64,000 nucleotides of DNA from Casuarina equisetifolia. Its lineage: Eukaryota; Streptophyta; Magnoliopsida; Fagales; Casuarinaceae. A program made the translations under genes and the position numbers. The notes under the pieces are model-generated. The model did no database searches and was not told the DNA's origin. It worked only from the letters and a program-made list of their open reading frames with translations. Below, piece after piece: positions 12,841-26,258 of the stretch. The stretch covers positions 3,544,001-3,608,000 of the forward strand of contig CM052356.1 of the NCBI GenBank assembly GCA_028551475.1, read 5' to 3'. Numbering within the stretch: position 1 is the stretch's first letter; every line of letters starts with the position of its first letter.

Positions 12841-13293
12841 TCCCCACCTAGCTGTTACTTTGTCTAGTTTCTCCCGGAAAGCATTTACAATCTGTATGCT
12901 ATTTTGCTATATTGATCAGCCGGCACTATGAGGTTCCATACATCTATATGTGCTTTGGCTCCATGACTTTGGCCGTGGAACACTAGTGCTATGGAGTAAC
13001 TTTCGAGCAATGAGGGAACTTGAGTTTCTTACATTAGTGCGAGAGCACAAAATGTACTTTAGTCCTAAAGTTTCTTACACGCAAGCCCTGATAGTCAATT
13101 GTGGAGGTGTCCCAAGACTTATTACATGGATAACTCCTTGCAAATAATTGTTATTTATCCATTATCAAAAAGTTGAATTCATTCTGATGAGGTAGGATTT
13201 AAGAGGGCAAGAAATAATAGCCACATATGTTGGAAACACATCTATTCTTTAACCTTCGTCTTTCATTGCTTTTGGAATGATTTTTGGTTTTAT
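12841..13293 (-). pseudogene. Neprosin-family pseudogene, copy A (exons 3-4 only)
   Basis: Minus-strand DNA at 12841-12999 matches exon 4 of the intact gene, keeping the GTAAGT donor. DNA at about 13079-13293 matches exon 3, with the ATG-containing exon start changed to ATA. Several stops interrupt the frame. Exons 1-2 are replaced by a LINE fragment (13413-13895) and exons 5-7 are absent. The upstream DNA of the gene resumes at 13896. It cannot make a functional product. Confidence 0.7.
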
Positions 13294-13412
13294 CTAAAAA
13301 GAACTAAAGTGTATAAATATGCTAAAATATCTTCATCAATGAACACTACCAAGCAAGCATGGCCTAGTAGGTCCATCATATCCTGAGCATTGGAGAAGGA
13401 GAAATAAGATAT

Positions 13413-13895
13413 GGAAACAACTTATGATTGCATAGAGTAGGGGTTTGTACTCAAAGGACTAGAGTAGTTTGGTCTTCCTCACATATGGTGTGATATAATA
13501 TTCAAGTGTATATCTAACAATTGGTTTTCAATTTGTCTTAGACAAGAGGATCCCTTATCTCCAAGTATTTTCATACTAGCACAAGATGCATTTAGTCAAA
13601 AGTAGCATCATCATGGCTTTCTTGATTAAGCTATCACCAGTTACTAGTGTGAAAGCCAAAGCCTATACCTTAAGATTTGCAAAGAACAAAATCAGATATC
13701 CCATGTCATTAAATTAGATTCCTTTTATTTAGTACAATGTTTGCTTAAAAAATGGAGGGCTCCTTGGAAGTTGGAATATGTCATTCCTCAATGTATATCT
13801 ATAATTCCTATATCCACAAAATGCAACATGTATATCAAGAAGGAAATAAAGTTATGGATCATCATGCTAATTATAGGCATACAATCCAAGAAATA
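13413..13895 (+). pseudogene. Internally deleted LINE fragment (RT joined to RNase H end)
   Basis: 13425-13610 matches the RT segment of the large LINE at about 20285-20500. It is joined to a segment matching the RNase H part at 38640-38880. The fragment sits where neprosin copy A should have exons 1-2. It appears deleted internally and is full of stops. No target duplication was resolved. Confidence 0.6.
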
Positions 13896-15290
13896 CATAT
13901 AAAGATCAGAAAGCAAGTACATTGAAAACCGTCTAAATAATTGAGTTGGAAATAAAACCTTATACTACGTTGATAGGATAGGCTAAAATAGTCATTGACT
14001 ATCATTAATTACCACTTTACTTTTGAAGTTCAACGTTCAACATAGATAATTTGTTACACATGCAATAAATGCTTCTCTTATATGGAATCTGTTAAGTGCC
14101 AAGATTTTTATTAGGATTGCCTTTAATTAGTTGTAATTTATCTATTAGGAAATATGATCAATGATTTAAATGCAAATCTGGTTTGCCTTTAGGATGATCA
14201 GTTAATGAAGACAATCATTAACTTAATGAGTAAATTGCGGGTAAACATCATTTTGTCTACTCAAAGAAGATACTCATTATTGGCTAGTATAAAGCAAATT
14301 CCAGTAACAACATATATAAGAATATTTTGATAATCAACATCAACCGAATTTAGAGGACTTGATGATTATAAACAAGATTTATTTATTTATTTTTGTTTTT
14401 ATAGTTTCCTCTTATGTTTTATTTCCATGATTGTTGTTTTCACAATTTGTAGAACACATTAAAAGAAAATAACAAAAGAAAAAATGACCTAAATAGTCCT
14501 TTTAATGTTTTCATTTTTTTGTTCTCTTGATGGAACAAGAATTTATCATGATTATAGATAACTAGGTCCAAAATAGAGTCTACAAAACCAAGTTTAAGTA
14601 AGTTTTCTTTAACAAAAGTAATTTTTAGGTTCACACCACTTAAGCAATGGAGTTAGCATGGAGTGATTGCCAAATAGAGCTACCAAAATTATCTCTTGAC
14701 ATTAAATGTTAAGATGTCAATAAAAGCAAATAAAATAAAATAAAATAAAATCATTCAATAGGGCCTAGCATACATATTTCTTTCATATTAAAACAAGTTA
14801 GCGATTGCACTATCTACAATAAGTGCATCTCTTTTTAGTTATTTTTCTGAACTAAGGAAAATTTACTTGAAACAAGCATGCATATGTAGTTTAGGGTTAT
14901 TATATAAGCAAAACCAAAAAGAAATATTTTGAGCTCCTAAATCCTAAATTTTCTAAGGAATGGCCAATTATAGTGAAATGATCTTAAAAAAAGAGAATAG
15001 GTTGATGCAAGATTCTTTACTTCAACCATTCCTCCCATGTCACATATTAGTTGTCCTTTTACTTGTAGCATTTTATAAGTACAAGAAATTTGGAGGAGGT
15101 TTCACGAACTCCAACTTCCATCTCATATTGCTTAGCCATTTCGCACCATTATCCTTGAGCATTTAAAGCAAAACAAGTAAAATGCTATACACATTTCAAG
15201 TTATCCAATTAGTGTAGGAAGATAAGACTAATAATGGTAATTATATCATTACCCGAGTTTTACCAATTTAGTAAGCTTGGAGATTAATAA
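13896..15290 (-). repeat. Duplicated upstream region of neprosin copy A
   Basis: This region is co-linear with 44340-46010 (upstream of copy B) and 52010-52960 (upstream of the intact gene). It is cut at about 15290 by the large LINE and resumes at 39209. The 68-aa frame at 14960-15166 is not supported in the sister copies. The duplicated block probably carried promoter DNA, which is inferred from position only. Confidence 0.6.
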
Positions 15291-15999
15291 TGGTGTTTTT
15301 TTTAACCCTAGCCCCTTGTGAGGTTAAGATGTCATCACTACTGCTAAAGGATCTCTGAAGTTGCTACTATCCACAGATGTTGCCGCCATTCCAAAATGCT
15401 ACTGCCTCTGGCCTCTCTGACTCCTTCCCATACCCCTAACCCTATTGTTTGAATCCTAGCCATTATAATGCTGCCACTGCTGCTACCACCGTACACAAAC
15501 ATAGTCCAATCTATACTAGTTTTACCAAAATCTAAAAAACCCACAACCATAACAAGCTTTTATGTTCACCGCCCTCCCCTGCCTCACCAAACACAATCTT
15601 GTCTCATCCATTGATGCTTCACTAAACACATTAATGGAAAAACACTAGCTTGAATCTCCTCATATTTTGTGAGTGTTACTTTCTTTTATTCTTCTTGTGA
15701 TTTTTCTAGGGAGTTAAATTGGTTTTTGGATAAGTAGATTTGGTTGTTGTATTGTTCAAAACATTGGATTGTTGGAATATTTTGTGTGAAGGAGCAAATT
15801 GATTAGGTGTTCTGTTACTTAGATTATTATTTTAGGTTATTAGGATTGCTTTGTGAATTGCATTACACATTGTGTAGTAGGTAATTGTGGTGCACGATAG
15901 GTGTTCAACTTGAGACTTAAGAGGAAGAATTCTTTTGTTTAGAGTAGTTGTGTTATCAGGAAAGGAAACGTACATTTCAATCACCCTATGGTGGCCAAA

Positions 16000-18430
16000 T
16001 CTATGAACCCAAATGCACTAAGGTTGACAACTAGAAAAAACCGAAGAAGGCTCACTGATACTCTTAGAAATCCATGGCAAGACTAAGATGAAAGCCAAAT
16101 CTGGGCATCCAATCAAGTGACTCCTTAGCTACCATGATGGAAGATTTGAGAAATAGAAGCCTTTACCCCTGGAAGAATTTTATGGGAGAATCTAGTTTCA
16201 ATAATCAACATGGACCTTAAATAACACAATTTTCTAAGGTAGAAAGGGACAATGAATGGCAAAGACATACCTCTTAGCAAATGCAATATGATAACAAAGT
16301 TCAAATGATAGATTTGCAGTGCAATCAAGCTTTGTACAATTCAAGTAACACGAGGGATGACACATATAAAAGCTTCCCATAAGCTACTGAAAAAATTGGG
16401 AAGCCTTTAAAATTAGGGATGAAATGAAAAGGCCAAATCTTACCATTTTCACTTGGACATATCCCTAAACTAAGCTTGGCCTAATAGTCATGAGCCTTTT
16501 CAAAAGTGTTAAACCTAAACAACCAACTACAAGTTTCTTTGATCATTCCACAATGACAAAGCAACCAATTATGGAATGGGAGACTTTGGGCTCCAACAAA
16601 ATTATCTTTCATTAGGATGGACAGGAGATCCAACAAAATTCTATAGGCTTAAATTTGAAGAAGTCCCACTTTGCCAATGGGTGGGATTTTAGACAAGACA
16701 TTTAGAGGAAATTATTATCACCTTGTATTCTAGTGGCTAAATTACTAGACATTTCGCTTATTCCATATGGACCCAAAATGCCTTTAATGAGTGGAAATTT
16801 TCCTTGTGTGGCTATAACAAGAGCAGAATTTGACCAAGCAGCACAATATCACATGCTAACACTAGTGGTAAATTTTGATATAAAACGGCCTCCAATTAAT
16901 ATGTTTGAGCATTATGTTAATAAAGATTAGGGTTTGAGAAACTCAGAGGTTGTGGGATTGCTTACTAGTAGGAAATTAAGCATTCATTTTCAATCCATGG
17001 AAGATTTTCCCATGGCATGGTCCAATAAGAGGAGATCTTTTGGGAAGTATAATTACCCTTTGTCAAGATGGGAGAACAAACATAGCTAAGAAAAAATAAA
17101 CAAGATAGAAGAAATTTGGATTACTTTACTTGAACTTCCTCTACCATGTTAGAATTCGTCACTTTTGGCAGTGATTGGGAATACCCTAGGGAGATTTTTA
17201 CATTCAGATCTACAAACTAAGAAGCTCAAGCACCCCATTGCACTAAGAATATGCATGGAGATGGATATTCATGCGCTATTGCCAAAAAAATTCTTGATAG
17301 AGATAAAGAATGAGGAACAAGTGGAGGAGAGTTTTTAGCAAAAAGTAATATACAAATTGAGAATGAGGCATTGCACATATTATAATTTGAAAGGTCATGG
17401 ATTAAATAGTTATACAAAAAGAGCTATAACACAAAATAAGTCAAACAAAGACAACATTATAGAAGTAGAAAGGACAAATTCTAGGTTCATTGTTGAGAAG
17501 ATCAACCAAGGAAAAAAAAAGGCAATAACGGAAAAAAGGTGGCTTTTGAAGAATTAATGCAATAAGTTACTAAAATCAACATTAACCTAGAAAAGGTCAA
17601 CAAAGCTTCTAGTAATGGGATGAAAAAGAATGAGGTTACGACACCACAAAAGGAAATGGGTAGACAAAAAAGTACTATGAAGTATGTGAAGAAAAATCTT
17701 ACTACCACAAGTGACAGTACCTAATCCAAAGTAGTTGACAACACTATAACATCCACTAGGAAGATCTATGGCATGATAGTTCCATATGAGCCTATTAAAG
17801 TTTTCAACTCATTTGCCATGTTGGAGAATTTGGAAAATGATACTAGTAACCTAGGTGTAAAAGATGAAATGGAATATCAAAGAGATAAAATCATGATAAT
17901 TGCTAGAGGATAAAGGAAGAAAGCTAATACTTAAAAGAGGGAGGCGTCAAAGGGAAGTTATCATGATTTGTTAGGTACACATGAAAGTTTGGAGGGAGAA
18001 ATGAAAAAGGTGAACTGTAATACCTTAGAGTTGGTAAAGATTTATAATAGTACGCAAGATTTAGTTTACAAGCTACAAAATTCTTAAGAATATACAATAA
18101 AAATTCCAAAGGATAATGACAATAATAACAATAATGTGCAAAAGTTATATACAGACATGGAAACACCATATTGTACTTCCCGAGAAATGAATATGGTGGA
18201 GTAACAAACTAGTAGTTTGACCATGGAAAATGTTATGGTGATTATAAATGCCGAGATGACACTTACTTTGAAAGGGCAGACCAATTTTAGGAAATTTTGA
18301 ATATAAATCACACAAAGAATAATAAGCTTTCATTATATCCATTTTTAGGACCCATTTACAAAAAGGTCCACCACATAAGATAGTGCAACTAGCAAAGGTA
18401 ATTGGAAGTCCGAAGGCTTCACAAATTCAA
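16000..18430 (+). pseudogene. LINE ORF1-like region (DUF4283 / zinc knuckle type), degenerate
   Basis: Translations in mixed frames resemble ORF1 of plant LINEs, the nucleic-acid-binding protein that packages LINE RNA. At about 17200-17290 there is an 'MDIHALLPKKIL'-type segment. It is followed at 17357-17410 by a knuckle-like HCTYYNLKGHGLNSY, where two expected cysteines are tyrosine. Stops and frameshifts are frequent. Open pieces at 16733-16930 and 17357-17557 are the longest remnants. The family call depends on spacing and the knuckle, so it is moderate. Confidence 0.5.
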
Positions 18431-18529
18431 TTTTGTACTAGATTGGCAACAATTATGGAAGTAGTGGGATATGTGCAAGTTTCCCCTAAATATGTCCCTC
18501 TTCATCTCTTTCTAGATGAAGACACTAAT

Positions 18530-18940
18530 ATGGAACATTAGAGGGATTAGGTCCCTTCAAAAAATAGACTACCTAAAAATTGTAGTTAAAGAGCATAGGA
18601 TATAGTTTTTAGCTTTATTGGAACCAAAAAAGAAATGTAGTCACTTGCAAAAAATGGCCAAGCAACTTCAATTCCCCAATTTCAAATAGTTTGCTCTAGA
18701 TAATAAGCACATTTAGGTATTTTGGAAGGGTTAGATTATATGGAAGTTCTTGTCGTTCATGCCCAACATATAACTTTGGCCTTGCAAACCCAAGAACAAT
18801 CATTTGTGTTAACTATTATTTATGCTAGCCATGACTATAATGCACAAATGAAATTATGGAACTCATTAATAAAGTTTGACATTAGAGACAAACTGTGGAT
18901 AGTAGGAGGAGACTTTAATATGATCTTGGATCAATAAAAA
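18530..18940 (+). pseudogene. LINE AP-endonuclease domain, degenerate
   Basis: The frame starts with an NIRGI motif (about 18535), typical of the N-terminal endonuclease of plant LINEs, which nicks target DNA. It continues to GGDFNMIL at about 18907-18930, the GDFN motif of this nuclease fold. Stops at several points break it. The longest open piece is 18722-18937. It is followed by further endonuclease-like sequence (WLDRML at about 19083). Confidence 0.72.
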
Positions 18941-19854
18941 AAAAGGCTTGATCTTACTTAAGAAAAGCAATTGAGGACTTGTAGGATTTCATTATTTAAG
19001 CTAGATTATTGGATACAGGTTATGAGGGGATCCTTTTACATAGTGTGATAATGAGATAAACCAAAGAATAACATGGAAATGGTTGGATAGGATGCTTAAT
19101 AACTTGGAGGCTCTAGCTTATTTTTCACAAATTTATGTAATTCACTTCCCAAGAAATCAATCAAACCATAATCCATTACTGTTAACATTATCTAAGGATT
19201 AAAGATTTTAGGGTAACTTCAAATTTCAAAGACAATGGATTCAAGACTAGTTTTTTACAAAGACTATGGAAACAAAATGGAGTACTTTTCAGTCAAACTC
19301 TCCATGGCATAGGCTATATGGCGCCTAAAATATGTGAGGAGAAAATTCATTTCATGGAGCAGAGAAACACAACAGCAACAGAAGCAACAAATATGTGAGT
19401 TGGAAGATAAGATGTGTAGACTCGACAAAGAAATACAGTTGAAATGGGTAGAGGATAAACATATAGAATATAAAAAGGCTCTAGAATAACTAAATGAATT
19501 GATAACACATTAGGAATGTATCTTAAGGGATAAGGCAAGAGTCAAATGGTTGAAAAAAGGAAATTGTAACACAACATATTTTCATGCTTGCATTAAAGAA
19601 AGGAACTCACAAGCCAAGTGAAATTTAAGTTAGCATATGACACCTTCACATCAAATTCAAACACTTTAGGCCCTTTTGCAGTAGATTATTACTCAAAAGT
19701 TCTTACTGAAGATAATGACACATCTCTAATACATCCTTTGAGGTTTCCTTTGGAGGAAAGAATACAAAGTAATCTACTAAGTTACATACCTTAACTAATA
19801 ACAAGAGTGTAAAATGATGAGTTATGCAAGGAATCACAATGGGAGGAAATTCTA

Positions 19855-20902
19855 ATGGCCATTAAAGGGTTAGATTTGAATACTACTCTTAGACCATATG
19901 GATTCAATGGAAATTTTATTCAAGTAAGTGCAGAAGTCATAAAAGAGGACATTATGGTAGTGGTGCAAGATTTCTTTAAAGGTAACCCAATACCAAAATG
20001 TATAACATCCACAACAATTGTCTTGATTCCTAATAAGAAAAACCCTCAAAGTGTTAAGGAGTTATGGCCAATTGGTCTTTGTAACTTTGCATACAAGATT
20101 ATTGCCAATGTTTTAAATGATAAACTTGTCCAAATTTTGCCCTTAGTGATATTGAAGGAACAATTTGGATTTGTAAAAAAACATGATATACATGAGAATG
20201 TAGCAATAGCATAAGATATGATTAATGAACTGGATTGCAAGGAAATTGTCAATATTATGATCAAAGTAGACATGGAAAAGGCGTATGATTGCATGGAGGG
20301 GTTTTGTACTAAACGTAATGGAGCGATTTGGCTTTTTTCGCAATTGGTGTGACATGATATTCAAGTGTATGTCTAATAACTAGTTATCAATTTTGGTGCA
20401 AGGAGAAAAACATGGCTTCTTTAAGTCAATGTGAGATCTTAGACAAAAGGATCCTTTGTCTCCAAGTATTTTTATATTAGCCCAGGATGCATTTAGTCAA
20501 AAGCTCAATTATCTTGTGAATATGACAACAAGCATTGGCTAGTTCAAAGGAGACAATCATTTTAGAAGTGTACCACATTTACTCTATATTGATGACATGC
20601 TCTTTTTTATAGAAGAGAATCAACAGTTACTTAAGGGTATAATGACCCTTATAAAGGAATATGAAGCATATAGTGGACAAAAAGTTAATGTGGAAAAAAC
20701 AAAAGTAATAGGATCAAAGAAGTTGGATTCAACTAGGAAAGATCTCATCAAACAAATAACATGCTTTTCTTTGGCAAACTTAACAATTAAGTATTTATGT
20801 ATTCCACTATTCAAAGGTAGAAGTCAAATCCATTATTTTGATAAGATGGTGGAGGCAATAGCAAATAGAGCACAAAATTGGAAAGGTAAATTCTTATCTT
20901 AA
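19855..20902 (+). pseudogene. LINE reverse transcriptase domain, degenerate
   Basis: Open pieces 19855-20214 and 20597-20902 carry LINE-type RT motifs. There is an 'LIPNKKNP' block, a 'PIGLCNFAYKII' block (the usual RPI..CN..YK), QFGFV, and the active-site box YIDD at 20585-20596. Stops and a frameshift separate them. The protein would copy LINE RNA at the target site. The 3' end of the domain is cut at 21027 by element 3. The MANFMWS-type segment just before the break is typical of the region after the RT. Confidence 0.78.
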
Positions 20903-21027
20903 GATGGCAAACTGACACTAATAAAAAGTGTTATTTCTTTTATGTCAATTCATACTCTTTCTATTACCAAAGTACCAAAAACAATCATACAAAAGATTAA
21001 TAGGATAATGGCTAATTTTATGTGGAG

Positions 21028-22604
21028 TGTTTAGTGAAATTCTATATAAGTGATTACTATACCAACTAATTACTAACGTTGAACAGCTCGTAAAGTTTAT
21101 CCAGCAAATCAAGGTGATAAAACATGGACTAAAGAACTAAATTTAACCTAAACTTGATTAATGAAGTATGCTAGAGCATCCAATTTCACCTAATTACTAG
21201 ATATGAATGTAAATCATTTATGCTAGTAAGATTAATTCTACTCATATGATGGTGGAATTTCTTAATTTATTTATTATCCTATTTCTAGGTATAGCGAACC
21301 TATTTAGCTCTTTAACTCATAGTATTTCTACCCATGAATTAAATGAACTAAGTGCATTAAGATTTATGAATATTTTAGTTTACACTTAAAGCCATATGAA
21401 TCATATGGTATATGTCTATCCATATTAATCTATGGTTGCATATTACAAGAAGCAACTACATGTCATCTTCTGTCATTCTCAAACATGCAAATCATATCAT
21501 TTAAATGGTAACTAATCACCTAAAAGCATTAAACTCTGTAATATGCAACTTCATATTTATAAAATATCTCACAAAACATAAATAATCATAACATTCCTAC
21601 ATCATAATCAAGTTACATCATAGCTTTAACACAATAAACTAAAACATGATATTTACATAAATAGAAATAGTGTAAGAAATTGAACAAAACATTCTTCAAA
21701 TTAAAAACACCAAAGTTGTCACCAAAATGTTTTCAATTCAGAGAAAGTTTGGAAAAATCTACACATTAGGAAGAGGAAGAGGAGCTGGCTAGAAAACGGG
21801 GAGAAAAATGGGCTAAAACATGCTTTCAAGTGTTGTCACCATGTGCCACTGCCTCCATCACCATGAGTCGCCGCCGCCGTCATTGGCTAGTGCCACACGC
21901 CACCACTGCTTTTCATGAAAACCTTTAGAAAGTTGCCTAGGATGCCGACCTGTCAACGGGTCATGCAAATTTGCCGAAAAATAGCCAGAAAATGCCTAGT
22001 TTAGCTGAAAATGGCCCATGAATGGTGTTCACCATAGTCATCGGAAACTACCGGGAAACCTCTCTAGAAACACCAAAAAAGGGACTAAGGTGGCTAATCT
22101 GCTCCTTCCTTGCCACAAAACTCATTATTATGGCTAGAAAAGTGCTATGTAGTCGCTGGAATGGGTCATGCTATTGCGTGAACCCTTTCTCACTTGGATT
22201 CCAATCACTAGAGGAGACAAACGTAGATGGCGTTTTAGTCCACTATCATGCGACCTTCCCATGTTGGCGTTCACTCCCTAAACGCCTTTGTTTTGTCTGG
22301 AAACTCTCTTCTCTTTCTGATTGCGCACTCAAAACCCTCTTCTCTCCATTTTACACCCTATTCTCCCTAATAATTCATGACCAAAAGCCCCTTTCCTTTT
22401 GTCTTTTCCTCACATGGACCCACGTGCACCTTTACTTATTTTCTTTCTTTTCTTTTAATCTTTTGCATCATTTTCCTTGTTTTTTTTTGCCTATTTTGGG
22501 TTTGCTGCATAAAATAACAAAATATAATTAACTACAATTAAATACAATATGATTTAATAAAATTATATTAAATATTACCTAAAATAATAATAATAACTCT
22601 ATAA
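21028..22604 (-). repeat. Element 3, 3' LTR
   Basis: It begins TGTTTAGTGAAA (reverse of the family end) and lacks about 80 bp present in the other LTR just after this end. It ends near 'ataactctat', where the second arm of the terminal hairpin has been lost. The 169-aa frame at 22022-22531 is a chance frame within the LTR. Confidence 0.75.
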
Positions 22605-22610
22605 ACACTC

Positions 22611-22850
22611 CTAAACTTAACAATTTGCTCGTCCTCGAGCAAAAGCTCTAAACAATACATTATGACAACACAAAAAAAAAATTTACACAAAAAGTAGTAA
22701 ACAAACTCTAAACAACATATTATGACAACACCAAAAAAAAAATTACACATAAAAACACTAAATAAAATAGTCTAATAACACAACCAAATACTTCATAATA
22801 TTCTCCCAAATACCTTAAACTTAACATTTTGCTTGTCCTTAAGCAAAAGA
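22611..22850 (-). repeat. Polypurine tract and hairpin module, repeated
   Basis: On the minus strand a purine tract (22607-22618) is preceded by a hairpin with stem CGAGCAAA / TTTGCTCG (22624-22643). A second, similar module lies at about 22813-22850. Between them are two copies of a block with 'attatgacaacac' and an A-run. Only the copy next to the LTR would be expected to prime plus-strand synthesis. Confidence 0.6.
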
Positions 22851-24457
22851 ACTAAACAACACATACTAACAACCAATCATTCCATGATATTCTCCCATAA
22901 TTGCTCAACTTAACAATTTAAAGAAAAACATAACTTTCATCTAAACATTGCAATTGGTTTATAAAGTAAGATAGACTCTTAACTATGTCAATCACGTGTG
23001 TGTATGTAAATTTGCATTTTTTCTTAATTGCATGCACTTCAAATAGATCCACATTAATATACAACCTCTAAAATATTTAACCAAACCTTATAGATTTGCT
23101 TTTCATTCCTCTCTCCACTAATGTAAGCTAATCATCTAACCATGAATCAACAGGACTTTCATAAGCTTATAAGGTAAGGCTTAGCTAAGGGTAATATAGA
23201 AGTCATGTAAGCTTGAATAACCCATGAACACATTACTTTCTAAGATCTCATCAAAACTCTTCTAGCCCCTTTCTACCTTTTTACTCCATGAATATGATCT
23301 TTCTACTACCACTTATTCTCATTCTTTCTTGTCCAACAATGCATTGACACTAACAAAAAGCCATAATCATGTGTGCAACAATAAAGCAAAACAACATTAT
23401 TTAAGCATAGCCACCTCAATTGTCTCCTACTAATGATATTTAATAATAATGCTCAAAGGTCTCTTTTAGAGAACTATGTGACTTGAATCTAGCAAAAGAT
23501 AATAAGATTATTCCATCCTAAAGCAAATGCTTCATTTTTTTTTTCATTTGCATTTGCATTTGCAAAATGTGACATACTATGCTACACACAATCATTTCAA
23601 TCAACTGCTTCCCATACTACATCCTTCTCCTCAACTTCTTGAGAAGTCAATATGTTTATGGGAATAAGACAATAGGACAAATTGATCAAATCAACTTATA
23701 CACATAAGAAGTCAATATGTTTATGGGAATAGGACAATAGGACAAATTGATCAAATCAGCTTATACACATAAGAAGTTAATATGTTCATGGGAATAGGAC
23801 AATAGGACAAATTGATCAAAAGGCTAAGAGATATATGGGCAAGTGTCATTCAATAAAATCAGGATAAGAACAAGGCTCAATAGGGTGACTAGGGATAAGT
23901 AAATAAGGTTAGCTTGAAAGGCTCAATTGATCCAAAGATGGACTAAATCATTTTCTTAATTAGAAGTATCCTAGGATTTTGTCTTAAGAGGAAATCAAGG
24001 AAATTCTAAGATCTGAGTAAGATCCAAGAAAAACACACACTTCACATGAATGTTCTTTAAGGATATACAAAATTTCAAGAAAATACAGACTTTAGTGCTT
24101 AATATGTAAATCAACATAATTAGAATCACACTTAACTCATACCACAATTGTAAGTTTGAACAAAATCTACATCTCCTTAAGAATCACCAAGAATTCACAA
24201 TAAAGGATCTAATCATAGCAACCATGGTCCATCACAAAAGGTCTTCACATAAAATAGACTTCTAACACAACTTTTAACACAAAACATAAAATTTTAACAC
24301 AACACATCACAACATTTCTAACAAAACAAAGAACACTTTTAATAAACTCCTAATATACTTCCAACACAACCCAACAATACAACACACTTCCAATAATAGC
24401 AACAACACCCCCAAGCTTGAATAAAGCTTTCTCCTTAATGTTAAAAGAAACTAAAGC
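22851..24457 (-). other. Element 3, 3' non-coding region
   Basis: This region is co-linear with the non-coding tails of element 1 (35275-36881) and element 2 (58608-60172). It has no open frame. It includes a three-fold 65-bp tandem repeat and ends at the insertion of the small element 24458-24874. Confidence 0.65.
23644..23822. repeat. 65-bp tandem repeat, about 2.8 units
   Basis: Units start at 23644, 23709 and 23774 with 'aagtcaatatg' or 'aagttaatatg'. Each contains 'aggacaaattgatcaaa'. Element 2 has a single related unit at about 59448-59505, so the expansion happened in the element 3 branch. Confidence 0.85.
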
Positions 24458-24874
24458 TGGCCAACCCTTTTGTTTCCTTGTCTTGAGCCGCCCGCTTAAG
24501 TGGTGCCCTGTTTTGTATCTTCTACTTGTAAACATTGTAACTACTATTTTAACTTGTATTTCCACTGTGATGTAATCTAAAATGACCCATGTATAGAATA
24601 TAACCCCGTTGGGCATGGGGAGTCTTTGTCTAATTACTTGTAGCTTGTTTGCTTAGTTGATTGTAACTTGGATGATTCTCTAGTTCAATAAAGATGTATA
24701 TTCAGACTTGTGTTTGTGTGTGCTTTTTAATCTTGACCAACCTCCCAACTAGTTGTCTCAGAACTAACCAAATTGTCCCATTATGGCTTTCAGGTAGTGT
24801 ATTGAAAGCTTAGAAGCCTAACCCAGATCTCTGTTGAGACCTAAGTGCCACACTGATTTACTAAGATCGTGACA
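24458..24874 (-). mobile_element. Small TG...CA element (solo LTR or TRIM-like), copy 1
   Basis: Read on the minus strand it starts TGTCACGATC and ends TTGGCCA. It is related to 53870-54228, which lies in the opposite orientation. It interrupts the tail of element 3: flanking 'aaaagaaactaaag' and 'aaaactcccttgattg' are adjacent in element 2. TG...CA ends and a size near 400 bp suggest a solo LTR or a terminal-repeat miniature element. No clean target duplication and no coding sequence were seen. Confidence 0.55.
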
Positions 24875-25041
24875 ATAAGGAAAAACAAGGAAAACTCCCT
24901 TGATTGTAGGCTATGTCCATGTGAGTTGTGATGAATTTATGGTGACAACTTTCTAGCCAAACTACTAACAAAATACTTGGGTTGCCTCCCATAAAGCACT
25001 TGCTTTATAGTTTTTAGCCAAACTATACTCCACATTATTAC

Positions 25042-26136
25042 TCAAGAAGGATGGAACTCCAATAGTTTCAAAGACAGCTTGTGTGGCATGATGGTTGAGC
25101 ATTATACAATTGACACTACTGTCTCATATATTTCCAGCTTCTTTTTGTTCTCCATTATCTCTTTCAACAATTTTGCACAATTGGATATTTGAACTGGAGC
25201 CTCTACAAAAGAAATGTTAATATGTAGTTTTAAAGATATATCAAGGAATTCAAAAAATTGCTTATCTTTTTCACGTTGCTAGAATCTCTAGGGTGATGGA
25301 GTTGGAGGCATAAAAGGTATAGGATTTTCTGGAATAAGCTTGTTCCTAGGTGCCTCCTCAGGTTGTATTCTGACATCCCTATCTATTTCCTTGAAAATCT
25401 CCTTATCACCATCATACTCTCCTACTTGCTTGTCACATGTTAGGGTTATTGCCTCTCTAGTATCTATAGGGCTTTTCTCCACATTACTAAGCAAAAGACC
25501 CTTTTGTCTCTTTGAGATCATGCTAATTAACTAACCTATTTACGCTTTTAATCTTTTCATTGATGCTTCTTGTCTTTGGAATCTCTCTTTATCATTTTAC
25601 ATCATCTTAATGAACATGTCCTCTAAATTAGGCTTCATCTATTTGGTTACACTCAATATCGCTTAAGTGCTCTTCATAAAGCACTTTGTGGTGGTGGTCA
25701 TCTTGTTGATTATATCTTCCAAGTTAGGCTTTACTACTTCTCTTTGCTCAAATGTTAGTCACAGTCTCATTTCATTCGAGTTACTCCATGAAATTTTTTT
25801 ATGGTTGTGCCATCTCGGATTGTACATATTGGAGTAATAATCATCTTGTGACCTACTAGGAATCCTAACAAAATTACAATAATCATTATAATGAGCATAA
25901 GGGTTACCTAATCAACGTCCCGTGCTCTCATGTGCTCCACCACAATATTCACACTCTCTATTCTTCAAGAACACTTCCTATTCTGCACATAGGTCAGCAA
26001 GGGTATCTACTGTTATATGCTAGCTTGATCTCAAGTAGTTTGCCTAACTTGTAGGCCTCTAGAAGCTTGATGTGGCATTCCAAAATGATGGTGCATAGTC
26101 TTTTAGAAGTCTACGTGTACCATCATTGTTCTCCAT
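25042..26136 (-). pseudogene. Element 3 gag, decayed and partly deleted
   Basis: The start is ATG at 26134-26136, and the frame soon meets stops. The capsid-like part is largely deleted (about 25990-26040). The zinc knuckle near 25930-25955 keeps C-x2-C-x3-H but has lost the last Cys. The longest open piece is 25288-25521. The sequence ends at a stop (25042-25044) just after the deletion junction shared with element 2. Gag would form the virus-like particle. This copy is not functional. Confidence 0.7.
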
Positions 26137-26258
26137 CTTAGTCTTTTCTCTACAACAAAACGTAAGATTAAAAGTAGAAATAAAATAAAAACAACAAAAG
26201 CTAGATTAAACTTAGAAGTTTTTCGATATTAATATTAATCAGTAGTAAAACAACCAAT

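Noticed and set aside
14960-15166. 68-aa frame upstream of neprosin copy A
   Set aside because: The homologous upstream regions of copies B and D have stops and indels at this place.
22022-22531. 169-aa plus-strand frame
   Set aside because: It lies antisense within an element 3 LTR, and the other LTR carries only a shorter, partly different frame (27344-27754) that runs into LINE sequence.
23644-23822. CRISPR-like direct repeats
   Set aside because: The repeats are contiguous 65-bp tandem units without spacers, inside a plant retroelement.
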